64,000 bases of DNA from Halobacterium salinarum DSM 3754 (GCF_008124605.1 NZ_VRYN01000002.1:480558-544557), one strand, 5' to 3'; numbered from the stretch's first letter, positions 37,634 through 47,120 are shown. Translations and numbers: made by a program. The notes: generated from the letters alone by a model not told the origin.

Positions 37634-37637
37634 GACC
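37615..37637 (+). repeat. Right end of the truncated IS6 element (direct-repeat partner)
   Basis: 23 bp identical to 36270-36292, including 4 bp beyond the inverted repeat. Confidence 0.6.
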
Positions 37638-37768
37638 GGATCACCGTCCCCAGTTGGAACCCGGCTCCACGTCGCGTCGATTGCGCGCGCTGGATCACGG
37701 CTCGCAACGAACACGACCGTTGGGAGCCGCCGTCGCACGGCTGGGCGGTCGTAGCCGCCGGTGGGCGT

Positions 37769-38254
37769 ATGGCGGCGCGGGTGGTAGGGTCGGGTATGCG
37801 TGTCGGCCCGCGATCAAGACGGGACGTGTTCGCACCGTCGGCCAGGCACAGCTACTACGTCACCGAGCCGGGTGACGTGGCGGGCGTGCCGGGCTGGGAT
37901 CGTGACGTGGTGTACGCGGCGGTGCAGACAGCCGACGGCATCGATGACGGCTGTGTGGTGGTCGCGTACGACCGCCACGCGTTGTACGTGGCGACGCAGT
38001 CGGCCGTGACCTACCACCCACCGGGCCTGTTGGGTGTGAGGCGCTCGCCACGGCTGGCGGTCGCCGACGCCCACGAGTACCGGCCGGACAGCGCTGAGAC
38101 GGTGGGGGTCGGTGCGGTGACCGTCGAGGACGCGTTCGACGTGCTGGTGCCGGCGTTCGACTGGACGACGCTGACCGACGACGACGTGCCGCCGGCCGTG
38201 CCGCGCCGGCGCACACACGCGCCGTCGAAAACGGGAGCGGGAACGCGGACGTAG
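37769..38254 (+). CDS. Hypothetical protein
   Basis: Not recognised. The 161-residue product is GC-rich, moderately acidic, with DRDVVYAAVQTADGIDDGCV (about 44-63) and a strand-rich middle that could be a small beta domain. The start may be MRVGPRSRRD at 37796. No motif, signal or membrane segment is evident. Confidence that it is a real gene rests on coding-like composition and lack of a better frame in the region. Confidence 0.45.
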   Translation: MAARVVGSGMRVGPRSRRDVFAPSARHSYYVTEPGDVAGVPGWDRDVVYAAVQTADGIDDGCVVVAYDRHALYVATQSAVTYHPPGLLGVRRSPRLAVADAHEYRPDSAETVGVGAVTVEDAFDVLVPAFDWTTLTDDDVPPAVPRRRTHAPSKTGAGTRT

Positions 38255-38376
38255 GATCGCGGCGGGCGGACCCGAAGCCGGGACGCGGCGACACAGTGTA
38301 GTCCCAGTACCAAATTCCCAGGGGATGGTGTCCGGGGGAAGGCATTCACTGGGGCGCTGCGAAGCGTGCGTATCGC

Positions 38377-39348
38377 ATGTTCACCGTACTGGTAAGCGAC
38401 GGAATGGGGATGTTGGGAGCGCTCCCGGACGCGGTGGCCGACCGGGCGACCCGGGACGTGGCGTTCGAGCACCGGCGGGTGGAGACGGGTGAGGGGCTCG
38501 TGGCTGCGGTCGACGACACCGGGGCTGACGTGGTCGTCGGCGGTCCCGAGACACCGGTGCCGGCGGAGACCATCGCGGAGATCGACGGCGACGTGGCCGC
38601 GATCGTGCGGGCGGGCGTCGGCGTGGACGCGATCGACTGTGCGGCGGCCGCCGACCACGGCGTTGCAGTGGCGAACGCGCCGTCGTACTGCACCCGGGAG
38701 GTCGGCGAGCACGCGCTGTCGCTGGTGTTCGGGGCTGCCCGCCGGCTCCACGAGTACGACCGGCAGACGCGCCGCGGCGGGTGGGCGTGGAACGACGCGC
38801 CGGCTCCGCTGCGGCTGGCGGACGCGACAGTGGGGTTCGTCGGGTTCGGGGAGATCGCTCGCGGGGTGGCGGACACAGCGACGACGGTGGCGGAGTCGGT
38901 GATCGCCTACGACCCGTACGTGGACGCGGCGACCGCCGAGCGCCACGGCGTGGCGATGGCGGAGTTCGAGGCGGTCTGCGCGCAGTCGGACGTCCTGGTG
39001 GTGTTTGCGCCGTTGACCGAGGAGACGCGGGGGCTCGTCGACGAGGCGGCGTGCAACCGACTCCCCGAGGGTGCCGTCGTGGTGAACGTCGGCCGCGGGG
39101 CCGTCGTGGACGACGCGGCCCTGGCAGGGGCGCTTGAGGACGGCCCCGTGTCGGCGGCGGCGCTGGACGTGTTGCCGACGGAGCCGCCCGTCGAGTCGCC
39201 GTTGGTGGGTCGCAGTGACGTGCTCGTGACGCCGCACTGCGGGTGGTATTCGGAGGCGGCGGCGGAGTCACTGGTGGCGTCGCTGGCGGGGACGGTGGCG
39301 GCGGTGGCTGACGGCGATGGGGTGCCCGAGCGAACGCGGGTGGCGTGA
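38377..39348 (+). CDS. D-isomer-specific 2-hydroxyacid dehydrogenase
   Basis: NAD(P)-dependent oxidoreductase of 323 residues in the phosphoglycerate/glyoxylate reductase family. The NAD motif is TVGFVGFGEIARGVADTA (about 149-166). Catalytic-type residues are present: Arg in VNVGRGAVVDD (about 236-246), Glu in LDVLPTEPP and His in VTPHCGWYS (about 287-295). The substrate-binding domain contains VRAGVGVDAIDCAAAADHGV. This is a paralog rather than obvious SerA because it lacks the C-terminal regulatory domain. Substrate unknown. Confidence 0.85.
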   Translation: MFTVLVSDGMGMLGALPDAVADRATRDVAFEHRRVETGEGLVAAVDDTGADVVVGGPETPVPAETIAEIDGDVAAIVRAGVGVDAIDCAAAADHGVAVANAPSYCTREVGEHALSLVFGAARRLHEYDRQTRRGGWAWNDAPAPLRLADATVGFVGFGEIARGVADTATTVAESVIAYDPYVDAATAERHGVAMAEFEAVCAQSDVLVVFAPLTEETRGLVDEAACNRLPEGAVVVNVGRGAVVDDAALAGALEDGPVSAAALDVLPTEPPVESPLVGRSDVLVTPHCGWYSEAAAESLVASLAGTVAAVADGDGVPERTRVA

Positions 39349-39404
39349 GTCGGCGCGGGTGGCGGTGATGAAACCCTTATGAGTCTGACGCCGCAACTGC
39401 CACC

Positions 39405-40061
39405 ATGACCTACGACACCGTCGTGTTCGACAACGACGGGGTTCTCGTTGGCCGCACCCGGTACGACGTGCTGGAGCGGGCCACCGAGGAGACGTTCAGG
39501 CGGTTCAACGTGGACGACCCAGACCCCGAGGATGTCGAAGCGATGACGATCGGCGCGACCCCGAAGACAGTCGGCGACGTCTGCAGCCGGTACGGGATCT
39601 CCCCGAAGGACTTCTGGCCGGAGCGCGACCGGGCGCTCACGGAGGCCCAGCGCGACGAAGTCCGGGAGGGCCGGAAAACGCTGTACGACGACCTCGACAC
39701 CCTCCATGACCTCAACGTGAACATGGGGATCGTGTCGTCGAACCAGCAGGCAACGGTGGATTTCGTGCTCGATCATTTCGGCGTTCGGGACCTCTTTGGC
39801 GCTGCGTACGGGCGCGAACCGACGATTCAGAGCCTGGAGCGTCGGAAGCCCAACAGCCATTACATCGACCGCGCGCTCGCGGACCTGGACGCCGACACCG
39901 CGTTGTTCGTCGGGGACAACGAAAGCGACATTCGGGCCGCGGAGAACGCGGGCATCGATTCGGCGTTCATTCGACGCCCCCACCGGGAGAGCTGGGAGTT
40001 GAACGCGTGGCCGACCTGGGACATCGACTGCCTCAGCGATCTGCACGACATCTGCGAGTAG
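39405..40061 (+). CDS. HAD-superfamily hydrolase
   Basis: Phosphatase-type HAD enzyme of 218 residues. Motif I is VVFDNDGVLVG with nucleophile Asp9 and acid Asp11; motif II is GIVSSNQQA (about 109-117); motif IV is ALFVGDNESDIRAAENAG (about 165-182). A helical cap lies between motifs I and II. The family includes phosphoglycolate phosphatases and sugar phosphatases; the substrate cannot be chosen here. It stands 56 bp after the dehydrogenase in the same direction. Confidence 0.85.
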   Translation: MTYDTVVFDNDGVLVGRTRYDVLERATEETFRRFNVDDPDPEDVEAMTIGATPKTVGDVCSRYGISPKDFWPERDRALTEAQRDEVREGRKTLYDDLDTLHDLNVNMGIVSSNQQATVDFVLDHFGVRDLFGAAYGREPTIQSLERRKPNSHYIDRALADLDADTALFVGDNESDIRAAENAGIDSAFIRRPHRESWELNAWPTWDIDCLSDLHDICE

Positions 40062-40143
40062 CGCGTGCACCCGGAATCGCGGCGGATGCGGGCCCAACAG
40101 CCGCGGGACGCGGTGCGGGAGGGCGTCCCGCCAGGCCACAAGC

Positions 40144-40149
40144 GTTATG
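40144..40149 (+). promoter_or_regulatory. TATA-like element of cspA
   Basis: GTTATG about 30 nt before the cold shock protein ATG. Confidence 0.4.
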
Positions 40150-40176
40150 AGTGCGAGGCGTCACAGTACAGTTGCA

Positions 40177-40371
40177 ATGGCGACAGGCGAAGTTGACTTC
40201 TTCAACGACACTGGCGGCTACGGTTTCATCGAGACTGAGGACGCGGACGAGGACGTTTTCTTCCACATGGAGGACGTCGGCGGTCCTGACCTGGAGGAAG
40301 GTCAGGAAGTCGAGTTCGACATCGAGCAGGCCGACAAAGGCCCGCGCGCAACGAACCTCACCCGTCTGTAA
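40177..40371 (+). CDS. cspA: Cold shock protein
   Basis: Small OB-fold nucleic-acid chaperone of 64 residues, the usual CspA length. RNP-like motifs are visible as GYGFIETED (residues 14-22) and DVFFHMEDV (about 27-35). The C-terminus is GPRATNLTRL. It lies in its own transcription unit with a TATA-like GTTATG upstream. An inverted repeat GTACTCC/GGAGTAC at 40409-40428 follows its stop. Confidence 0.93.
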   Translation: MATGEVDFFNDTGGYGFIETEDADEDVFFHMEDVGGPDLEEGQEVEFDIEQADKGPRATNLTRL

Positions 40372-40408
40372 TCGGGATTCCGTATAGACGAATCGTTTCC
40401 AGAGTGGC

Positions 40409-40428
40409 GTACTCCACCGACGGAGTAC
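40409..40428. other. Inverted repeat downstream of cspA
   Basis: GTACTCC (40409-40415) and GGAGTAC (40422-40428) with a 6-nt loop, 38 bp after the cspA stop. Could be an mRNA 3' hairpin; no T-run follows, so classic termination is uncertain. Confidence 0.3.
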
Positions 40429-40533
40429 AACGGACGGGTGTGGCCTCACGGCCCACGCGCCGGTTTTCTGCGCGATGGCACGTCGGAGAGCGCCGGGTGC
40501 CTGCAGCGGGCGTGCTCGGCGACGCTTCGAAGC

Positions 40534-40540
40534 CTTTATT
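40534..40540 (+). promoter_or_regulatory. TATA-like element of the L10e gene
   Basis: CTTTATT about 36 nt before the rpl10e ATG. Confidence 0.4.
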
Positions 40541-40572
40541 CGCGCGCTGACCCTGAGCCACGGGTAGTACCT

Positions 40573-41103
40573 ATGTCCGAGAAGCCGGCTTCCATGTACC
40601 GGAAGATCGACAAGCCGTCGTACACGCGGCGGGACTACGTCACCGGCATCCCCGGTTCGAAGATCGCCCAGCACAAGATGGGCGACCTGCAGGCCGACGC
40701 CGACGACTATCCCGTACAGATCAGCCTTGTTCCCCAGGAAGAGTGCCAGCTCCGTCATGGCTCCCTGGAGGCCGCGCGGCTGTCAGCGAACCGCCACCTC
40801 ATCAAGGAGCTCGGTGAGGGCAACTACAAGATGCAGCTGCGCAAGTTCCCCCACCAGATCATTCGGGAGAACAAGCAGGCGACCGGCGCGGGTGCCGACC
40901 GTGTCTCCGACGGGATGCGCCAGGCGTTCGGCGTCCCGGTGGGCACTGCGGCCCGCATCCAGCCCGGCGATCAGCTGTTCACGGCCTACTGCGAGGTCGA
41001 ACAGGCTGCCGCCGTCAAGGAGGCGTTCCGGCGCGCGTACAACAAGATCACGCCGCCGTGCAAGATCAACGTCGAGCGCGGCGAGACGCTGCTCGTCCGG
41101 TAG
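40573..41103 (+). CDS. rpl10e: 50S ribosomal protein L10e (uL16)
   Basis: Large-subunit protein near the tRNA-binding region; 176 residues, as in other archaea. Characteristic segments: [20 protein letters not shown] (about 4-23), [41 protein letters not shown] region (seen from about 95), and the C-terminus [18 protein letters not shown]. It is a stand-alone gene, as often in haloarchaea, and faces the RimK-like gene downstream (95 bp gap). Confidence 0.97.
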   Translation: MSEKPASMYRKIDKPSYTRRDYVTGIPGSKIAQHKMGDLQADADDYPVQISLVPQEECQLRHGSLEAARLSANRHLIKELGEGNYKMQLRKFPHQIIRENKQATGAGADRVSDGMRQAFGVPVGTAARIQPGDQLFTAYCEVEQAAAVKEAFRRAYNKITPPCKINVERGETLLVR

Positions 41104-41198
41104 CGAAGCGCGACCCCGAGACGCCGGGTTCTCGGTCCGGCTTGCTGTCACCCGTGGAGCCACGCCTTTTTTCCCGTGGACCGCCGACTGCCTGGCGT

Positions 41199-42056
41199 AT
41201 GCTGGGGCTGGCGGTCGCCAACGACGCCGAGACGTTCGCGCGGATGCAGGAGCCACTTGCCGAGCGCGGGGTTCGCGCCGAACACGTCACGGTCACCGGT
41301 TCGGTGACGCGTCTCGACGCGCCGCCGGTTGACGCGGATCGCTTCGACGCGGGGTTCGTCTATCCGGGCCGGCTGATGGAGGGCGGTGTCGTGGACGCGT
41401 TCATCGACGTGCCGTGGGTGAACGGCCGCGAGGCCGTGTTGCGGTCGCGGAACAAGGCGGGGGCGCTGGCGCTGCTGTCGGACGCCGGCGTGCCAGTGCC
41501 TGAAACCGTCTACGTGTCGAATCCGGCCGACGAGGACGCGGTCAGAGGCGTGTTCGAGGCGTTGGAGCCGCCGGTGGTGGTGAAGCCGAACTCGGCCACG
41601 CGGGGCGTCGGGGTGACGAAGGTCTCGGACCCGGATTCGTTGGGTGGGGTGACTGACTACCTGGAGTTGGTCCACGACTACCGGGCGACCGGCGACAAGT
41701 CCTATCTGATCCAGGCGTTCGTTCCCGACGCCACCGATTACCGCGTGATGGTGCTCGACGGCCAGGTGGTCGGCGCGGTGCGGCGGGACAGCGCGGGCTG
41801 GAAGCACAACGTCCACCAGGGCGCGACCGCGGCGGGCGTGTCACTGCCGGATCGGCTGCGCGCGCTGGCGGTCGACGCGGCCGCCGCGCTCGACGTGTCG
41901 TTGCTCGGCGTGGACGTGCTGGCGACCGACGAGCGCGCGGTGGTCGTGGAGACGAACGCGCGGCCGACGATCGACGACACCGCGAAGTACGAGGCTGAGT
42001 TCTACGATCGGCTGGCGGCGTTGGTTCGGCGGACCGCCGGAGACGGGCGGGCGTGA
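41199..42056 (+). CDS. RimK-like ATP-grasp ligase
   Basis: ATP-grasp enzyme of 285 residues forming an acid-amine bond. Seen: the N-terminal domain to about 95, ATP-grasp core with NKAGALALLSDAGVPVPETV (about 85-104), VVVKPNSATRGVGVTKV (about 125-141), SYLIQAFVPDATDYRVMVLD (about 168-187) and VVVETNARPTIDDTAK near the C-terminus with metal-binding Glu and Asn. Family members ligate glutamate, lysine or other amino acids to proteins, peptides or cofactors (RimK, LysX, CofF). It follows the L10e gene, but a ribosome-modifying role is only a suggestion. Confidence 0.85.
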   Translation: MLGLAVANDAETFARMQEPLAERGVRAEHVTVTGSVTRLDAPPVDADRFDAGFVYPGRLMEGGVVDAFIDVPWVNGREAVLRSRNKAGALALLSDAGVPVPETVYVSNPADEDAVRGVFEALEPPVVVKPNSATRGVGVTKVSDPDSLGGVTDYLELVHDYRATGDKSYLIQAFVPDATDYRVMVLDGQVVGAVRRDSAGWKHNVHQGATAAGVSLPDRLRALAVDAAAALDVSLLGVDVLATDERAVVVETNARPTIDDTAKYEAEFYDRLAALVRRTAGDGRA

Positions 42057-42061
42057 CGGCG

Positions 42062-42448
42062 TTACTGGACGTCGATGTTCGTGGAGGACTCCGTGCGGTC
42101 GAACGCGACTTCGAGGATGCCGTTGTTGTACGTGGCGGCCCCGGAATGGGCGTCGACGCGCCCCGGGAGGTCAACGCGTTCGTCGTATTCGCGGTGGCCG
42201 GACTGGGCGCTGACGGTGACCGACGTGCCGTCGCATTGGATGGAGATGTCGTCTTTCTCGACGCCCGGGAGGTCGGCGATGACGCGGATCGCGTCCTCGG
42301 TTTCGTGAACGTCGACGTGGGTGCTGGAGGCGAACCCGGACTGGTCGCCGCGGTCGAGGCGCTGGCCGTCGGCCATCATGTCCTCCATCATGCGTTCAAT
42401 CTCCCGGAAAATGTCATCAAACGGGTCATCCCGGTCGTCGCGTCTCAT
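42062..42448 (-). CDS. Small heat shock protein Hsp20
   Basis: Alpha-crystallin-type chaperone of 128 residues starting MRRDDRDDPFDDIFREIERM. The N-terminal amphipathic helix is Met-rich (EDMMADGQ). The core domain has STHVDVHETEDAIRVIADLP (about 44-63), VEKDDISIQCDGTSVTVSAQ and a C-terminal ILEVAFDRTESSTNIDVQ in place of the usual I-x-I tail. It binds unfolding proteins without ATP. It converges with the RimK-like gene, with about 5 bp between stops. Confidence 0.92.
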   Translation of the reverse strand: MRRDDRDDPFDDIFREIERMMEDMMADGQRLDRGDQSGFASSTHVDVHETEDAIRVIADLPGVEKDDISIQCDGTSVTVSAQSGHREYDERVDLPGRVDAHSGAATYNNGILEVAFDRTESSTNIDVQ

Positions 42449-42528
42449 GGCCCGAGGTAAGTGTGGACTGTGGAAAAGGGTTCGGGCTGTGTCACTGTGT
42501 GCACAGCCAGCGCCGCCGCGGGAGCGCC

Positions 42529-43536
42529 TCAGATGCCGAGGGCGTCGTTGGTGGTGGCGATGGATTCGGCGGCGTCGGCGTCGCCGGCGATGGCGCGGAC
42601 GGCGTCGACGTTCTCGGGAACGACGTCGGATTCCTGGTGGATGGCTTGGAAGCAGTAGAAGTCCCGGCCGTCCATGGTGACCGACTCCCCCCACAGGCAG
42701 TTCTCCCAGAGGTCACCCCGGGGGCGGCCCATGTCCTGGGCGTACTCCTTGAGCGGGCCGGTACCGTCGATGCCGAGGTCGTCATCGAGCAGCATGATGC
42801 GGGATTGGCCGGCGAGCACGTCCCGGACGTCGGCGGCGTCGGGGTCGCGTTCCAGGGTGACGTTGATGCTGTGCATATGCATCAGCGTCGCCGGCACTTT
42901 CATGCCGAGGGTGTCGATGTCGAGATCCGGGAAGATCGTGTTGACGTCCGGGCCGTGGTGGCTGGGGATGGTGATGGGGTCGGGGAGGATGTCGTTGATG
43001 GGGCCGCGGTCGGTCTGGCCGGGGTCGCCGCCGCGGCGCACGAGCGTGGCGCGCACCTTCTCGATGCCGTACTGTTCGCGCAGCGGCGCGAGCAGGCGGG
43101 AGAGGCCCGTGGTGTTACAGGAGACGACGCGCACGTGGTCGGCGTCGGCGGCCGCCTCGAAGTTTGCGCGGGCGTTGAACGAGACGTCGGCGACGCTGGC
43201 GTCCTCGCCGCCCTGGTAGATGGCGGGGGTGTCGTGGGCCGCGTAGCGGCTGCGGTTTTCCGCGCCGACGCCGGAGGGTGTGGCGTCGACGACGACATCG
43301 CTGTCGGCGATGAGGTCGTCGACGGGGCCGGCGGTCTCGATGCCGGCTGCGGGGAACTGGTCGGCGCGGTCTTCGACGGCGGTGTAGAGGTCGAAGCCGC
43401 GTTTGCGGGCCTGTGTGGCCTCGAAGTTGGGGCTGGTTTTCGCGACGCCGGCGACGGTCATGTCGGGTTGGGCGGCGACGGCGTCCGCGACGCGCTTCCC
43501 GATGGTGCCGTAGCCGTTGATGCCAACGCGGATCAT
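42529..43536 (-). CDS. gapB: Glyceraldehyde-3-phosphate dehydrogenase, archaeal type II
   Basis: NAD(P)-dependent phosphorylating GAPDH, 335 residues, working mainly in gluconeogenesis in haloarchaea. The Rossmann motif is [17 protein letters not shown] (about 4-20). The active-site Cys is in [13 protein letters not shown] (about 138-150), the archaeal context rather than the bacterial [14 protein letters not shown] (about 219-227) supplies a conserved His. The start [10 protein letters not shown] is unambiguous. It is divergent from the M29-like peptidase gene. Confidence 0.95.
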   Translation of the reverse strand: MIRVGINGYGTIGKRVADAVAAQPDMTVAGVAKTSPNFEATQARKRGFDLYTAVEDRADQFPAAGIETAGPVDDLIADSDVVVDATPSGVGAENRSRYAAHDTPAIYQGGEDASVADVSFNARANFEAAADADHVRVVSCNTTGLSRLLAPLREQYGIEKVRATLVRRGGDPGQTDRGPINDILPDPITIPSHHGPDVNTIFPDLDIDTLGMKVPATLMHMHSINVTLERDPDAADVRDVLAGQSRIMLLDDDLGIDGTGPLKEYAQDMGRPRGDLWENCLWGESVTMDGRDFYCFQAIHQESDVVPENVDAVRAIAGDADAAESIATTNDALGI

Positions 43537-43659
43537 ACGAGGGTGTCCCACGGGCCACCGGATAACCGTTTCGAGGCAGGGATTTACGAGAACCGGAGTG
43601 AACTGTGCGCGGGGGCGGGCAGCGAAAGCGCTAACCACCGGCCGGTCGATCCTACGAGT

Positions 43660-44601
43660 ATGAGTCTGCGCGACGCCGCGGAGACCGCTGTCGAACAGTG
43701 CCTTGGCCTGCAACCCGAGGAGTCGTGTGTCGTCGTCACGGACGACAAGCGCGAGGAGATCGGGCGCGCCATCTACGAGGCCGCTCGCGACGTGAGCGAC
43801 GCCACCACGATGCTCCAGTATCCGCCCGGCGACCAGCACGGCGAGGAGCCACCCGCACCGGTTGCGGCGGCGATGGCCGACGCCGACGTGTTCGTGGCAC
43901 CGACGACCAAGAGCCTGAGCCACACGCGCGCTCGTGGCGCGGCCAACGACGCCGGGGCGCGGGGCGCGACCCTGCCGGGGATCACCGCGGACGTGTTCAC
44001 CACGGGGTTGGACGCCGACTACGAGACCATCGAAGCCCACTGCGAGGACGTGCTCGCGCAGGTCGCGGACGCCACGGAGGTCCGCGTGACCACGCCGCTG
44101 GGGACCGACATCACGTTCGAGGCGGGCGACCGCGCGTGGCGCGACGACACCGGCATCGTTCGTGAGGGCGGCGAGTTCTCGAATCTGCCCGCGGGCGAGG
44201 TGTTCGTGTCGCCGACGGACGCCAACGGCACGTACGTCGTTGACGGCACGATGATGCCCCACGGGAAACTCGACGACGAGGAGCTGCGCTTCGAGGTCGC
44301 GGACGGCGTCGTGACCGAGATCTCCGACGACCAGGTGCGCGAGCAAGTCGAGGCGGGCAGCGAGGAGGTCGGCGAGGACGCGTACAACCTGGCGGAGCTG
44401 GGCATCGGGACGAACGTCGCGGTCACCGAACTCGTGGGCAGCGTCCTGCTGGACGAGAAGGCCGCCGGCACCGTCCACATCGCCATCGGCGACGACGCCG
44501 GGATCGGCGGCGACACCGACGCGCCGCTGCACCTCGACGGCATCATTCGGGAGCCCACCGTCTACGCGGACGGCGAGGAAGTCGAGTTGCCCCAGCCGTA
44601 G
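43660..44601 (+). CDS. M29-type aminopeptidase
   Basis: Predicted metallopeptidase of 313 residues, in the leucyl aminopeptidase AmpS/PepS-like family. Seen: N-terminal helix [20 protein letters not shown], a mid-region with [19 protein letters not shown] (about 146-164), and the metal-binding C-terminal half containing [19 protein letters not shown] (about 184-202), [10 protein letters not shown] (about 244-253) and [20 protein letters not shown] (about 274-293), where the His and Asp are metal-type ligands. It precedes an HVO_0476-type zinc finger gene by 59 bp. Confidence 0.83.
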   Translation: MSLRDAAETAVEQCLGLQPEESCVVVTDDKREEIGRAIYEAARDVSDATTMLQYPPGDQHGEEPPAPVAAAMADADVFVAPTTKSLSHTRARGAANDAGARGATLPGITADVFTTGLDADYETIEAHCEDVLAQVADATEVRVTTPLGTDITFEAGDRAWRDDTGIVREGGEFSNLPAGEVFVSPTDANGTYVVDGTMMPHGKLDDEELRFEVADGVVTEISDDQVREQVEAGSEEVGEDAYNLAELGIGTNVAVTELVGSVLLDEKAAGTVHIAIGDDAGIGGDTDAPLHLDGIIREPTVYADGEEVELPQP

Positions 44602-44660
44602 CCGAGCCCGGTGGGGCGTGACTCCGCGTGTTTTTACGTCCGCGCGGACAACGCGGCTGT

Positions 44661-45326
44661 ATGAACCACGGAGTTGAGGCTGGCGAGCAGGTTGGGCTGT
44701 CGTGTCCGTCCTGTTCCCCGGATTTGGAGACGGTCCACGAGGTCGTGACGACCGGCGGGGGCCACGCGACAGTCGAGTGCGGGGCGTGCGGGCACGTGCA
44801 CAAGGACCCGATCAAGACAGAGGACACCGAAGCGGTCGACGTGGTGGTGTCCCAGGACGGGGAGTCGTTCACCGGACAGACGTCGTTCGACCCCGAGGAG
44901 ACGGTCTACGAGGGCGACGAGTTCATCGTGGAGACCGCCGAGACCATCGCGCAGGTGCGCGTGACGAGCATCGAGGTCGGTCCCGAGGACCGGACGACCC
45001 GGGCCGACGTCGAGGACATCGAGACCGTCTGGACGCGCGCCGTCGACAACGTCTCGGTGGACGTGACCGTCCACCCCAAGGAGGGCAGCGACGAGGGCAG
45101 CCGGAGTCTGGAGCTCCACGTGCCCGGTGACTTCGAGTTCGTCGTGGGGGAGACCGCGACGTTCGGCGACGAGGAGTTCACAGTGGAGGGCATCCACGTT
45201 CGGGAGTCCGCCACCGGCGAGTACAAGTTCCCGAAGCTCGGGAACGCCGGCGACACGGTGTTCGCGAAGGACGTGAAACGCGTCTACGGTGCCGACGAGT
45301 CGAGCGCCGCCTGGTCGGCCTGGTAG
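44661..45326 (+). CDS. HVO_0476-type zinc finger protein
   Basis: Acidic 221-residue protein, a conserved haloarchaeal family. The N-terminus has four cysteines: LSCPSCSPD (about 14-22) and ECGACGHVH (about 39-47), a zinc ribbon like those in translation or transcription factors. After this come beta-rich domains with long Glu/Asp strands, and the C-terminus KVKRVYG-like segment [10 protein letters not shown] (about 202-211). Its function is unknown to me; the ribbon suggests nucleic-acid or protein binding. Confidence 0.78.
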   Translation: MNHGVEAGEQVGLSCPSCSPDLETVHEVVTTGGGHATVECGACGHVHKDPIKTEDTEAVDVVVSQDGESFTGQTSFDPEETVYEGDEFIVETAETIAQVRVTSIEVGPEDRTTRADVEDIETVWTRAVDNVSVDVTVHPKEGSDEGSRSLELHVPGDFEFVVGETATFGDEEFTVEGIHVRESATGEYKFPKLGNAGDTVFAKDVKRVYGADESSAAWSAW

Positions 45327-45390
45327 GCGGGCCAGCGCGCTGGGCTGCCGGAGCCGTCCTGTTTTTTGGCCCGGCCACCCACGGGCGTGT

Positions 45391-46305
45391 ATGGAGGACT
45401 TCCGGACGCTGCTGGTGTTGCGAGCGGCCCGCGAAACCGGCGTACTGGATGCGCTCGTCGCCAGCGCTGACACGCCGGCGGCGGTCGCCGAGCAGGCGGG
45501 CGTGACCGAGCGCGCCGCCGAGGTCGTCGTGGCCGTGCTCGTGGACCGTGGGTTCCTGACGTGGGTGTCGGGGGCCGTGGAGCCGACCAACCGCATGCTG
45601 GGGTTCATCACGAAGACCGACGTGCGGTCGATCGGATCGCTGCCGCACGCGCTCGACGTTGCGGACGCGCTCGTCGCGCTGCCGGCGGCGATGGAAGGCG
45701 ACGACGTACCGGCCGGCGGCGACACCGACCGCGCGTTCCGCAACCGCCTGGGGGCAGCGGCGGCCCGCGACGACGCGGCCGTGCGGGCGGCGGTGACCGC
45801 GGCGGTCCACGAGCGGCCGGGCGCGGAGTCGGTGGTTGTCGTGGGCGACGACGCGGGGCACCACGCCGTGGAGTGCGCGCGGCGGGGGTTCGACGTGGCG
45901 GCACACCACGACGACCGGGTGGTGGACGCGATCCGGCCAGTGCTCGCGGCCGAACCCGTGGAGCTCGTTGGGGGTGGCGTGGCGGAGCCGGTGGACGCGG
46001 CCGCCGACCTCGCGGTGATCCCACACACGCTCTCGCGGCGGTCCCCGACGGCGGCCCAGGACGTAGTGAGGGCCGCAAGCGAGTCGGTCAGCGCGGCCGG
46101 CGGGACCGTCGCGGTCGTCGACACGTTCGGCAGTGCGCCCGGGCTGTCGGCGGCGCTGCTGGCGACGACGCCGGGGGGTGCGGTCCGGGACGCCGACCGG
46201 GTCGCGTCGTGGCTGGCGGACGCCGGGCTCACCGACGTGCGCACGAGCGACGTGCCGGGGACCGAGCACCGCGTGGTGGCCGGCCGCAGGCGCGCAGTTC
46301 AATAG
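45391..46305 (+). CDS. Methyltransferase-like protein with winged-helix dimerisation domain
   Basis: Protein of 304 residues. The N-terminus is an O-methyltransferase-type dimerisation helix-turn-helix: LVLRAARETGVLDALVAS, TPAAVAEQAGVTERAAEVVV and LVDRGFLTW (about residues 7-57). The rest has a methyltransferase-like order, but the SAM motif is weak: VVVVGDDAGHHAVECARRG (about 148-166) replaces the usual G-x-G-x-G. It may have lost activity or use a divergent site. Its stop is 22 bp before the PCMT-like gene, so both are probably co-expressed. Confidence 0.72.
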   Translation: MEDFRTLLVLRAARETGVLDALVASADTPAAVAEQAGVTERAAEVVVAVLVDRGFLTWVSGAVEPTNRMLGFITKTDVRSIGSLPHALDVADALVALPAAMEGDDVPAGGDTDRAFRNRLGAAAARDDAAVRAAVTAAVHERPGAESVVVVGDDAGHHAVECARRGFDVAAHHDDRVVDAIRPVLAAEPVELVGGGVAEPVDAAADLAVIPHTLSRRSPTAAQDVVRAASESVSAAGGTVAVVDTFGSAPGLSAALLATTPGGAVRDADRVASWLADAGLTDVRTSDVPGTEHRVVAGRRRAVQ

Positions 46306-46327
46306 GCTGGGCTGCGGATACCCGTAC

Positions 46328-47065
46328 ATGGAGTTTGGGGCGTTGCGCGAGGAGATGGTCGACAGCCTCCTCGACGCGGGGACGGCGCTCGCGGACGCGC
46401 GGCCGGCGGACGCGGCGATGCGTGCGGTTCCCCGCCACGAGTTCGTCGACGCGGGGCATCGGGCGTACACCGATCAGGCGTTCGAACACCGCGGGACGCG
46501 CGTGCTCGCGCCGTCGACGGTCGCGCGGCTGATGGGAGCGCTGGAGCCACGGGCTGGCGACGACGTGCTCGTGGTCGGGGCCGGTGTCGGGTATACGGTG
46601 GCAGTGTTGGCGGAGATCGCCGGCCCGACACACGTGCACGCCGTGGACATCGACCGGCAGGTCGTGTACGACGCGCGCGGGAACCTCGCCGACGCCGGGT
46701 ACGAGGACGTGCTCGTGGACTGCCGGGACGGCGCTGAGGGGCTGGCGGAGTACGCGCCGTTCGACCGCGTGCTCGTGGAGGCCGGGGCGGCCAGCGTGCC
46801 GGACGCGCTCGCCCGCCAGCTCGCGGCCGACGGGCGGCTGGTGTTCCCGGAGGGCGTCGGCGATCAGCGCCTGGTGTCCGTTCGGGACGGCGAGACGGTC
46901 GGCGTGCATGGGCCGGTGTCGTTCGCGCCGCTGCTGGTGGCCGGCGAGCAGGCCAGCGCCGTCGAGCGCAACCGCACCGTGCGCGAGGACCGCGAGCGCG
47001 TGCGCGAGGCGGCGCAGTCCCGCCCGGGCTGGGAGCGCGAGTGGATCGACTGGGAGGACGCGTAA
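46328..47065 (+). CDS. Protein-L-isoaspartate O-methyltransferase homolog
   Basis: SAM-dependent repair methyltransferase of 245 residues. The SAM-binding motif is VLVVGAGVGYTVAVLAEIAG (about 81-100), with VHAVDIDRQ (about 104-112) as motif II. A PCMT-type N-terminal region contains AMRAVPRHEFV (about 30-40) and YTDQAFEH. A C-terminal extension (about 210-245) is Arg/Glu-rich and ends WIDWEDA. The extension and modified substrate-binding segments are seen in a haloarchaeal second PCMT paralog, so true isoaspartate repair is likely but not assured. Confidence 0.82.
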   Translation: MEFGALREEMVDSLLDAGTALADARPADAAMRAVPRHEFVDAGHRAYTDQAFEHRGTRVLAPSTVARLMGALEPRAGDDVLVVGAGVGYTVAVLAEIAGPTHVHAVDIDRQVVYDARGNLADAGYEDVLVDCRDGAEGLAEYAPFDRVLVEAGAASVPDALARQLAADGRLVFPEGVGDQRLVSVRDGETVGVHGPVSFAPLLVAGEQASAVERNRTVREDRERVREAAQSRPGWEREWIDWEDA

Positions 47066-47120
47066 CCGGGGGCGGCCGGCGTCGCGTGGGTTTTTGCGTG
47101 CTCGTTGCCATGCGTGGCGT

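Noticed and set aside
42463..43659. N-terminal extension of the M29-like peptidase frame
   Set aside because: Antisense to gapB, Gly/Val-rich and without peptidase character; the true start is the ATG at 43660.
42529..44532. Long minus-strand frame joining gapB to sequence opposite the peptidase gene
   Set aside because: The Rossmann motif at [10 protein letters not shown] fixes the GAPDH start at 43536; the upstream part is antisense to a clear gene.
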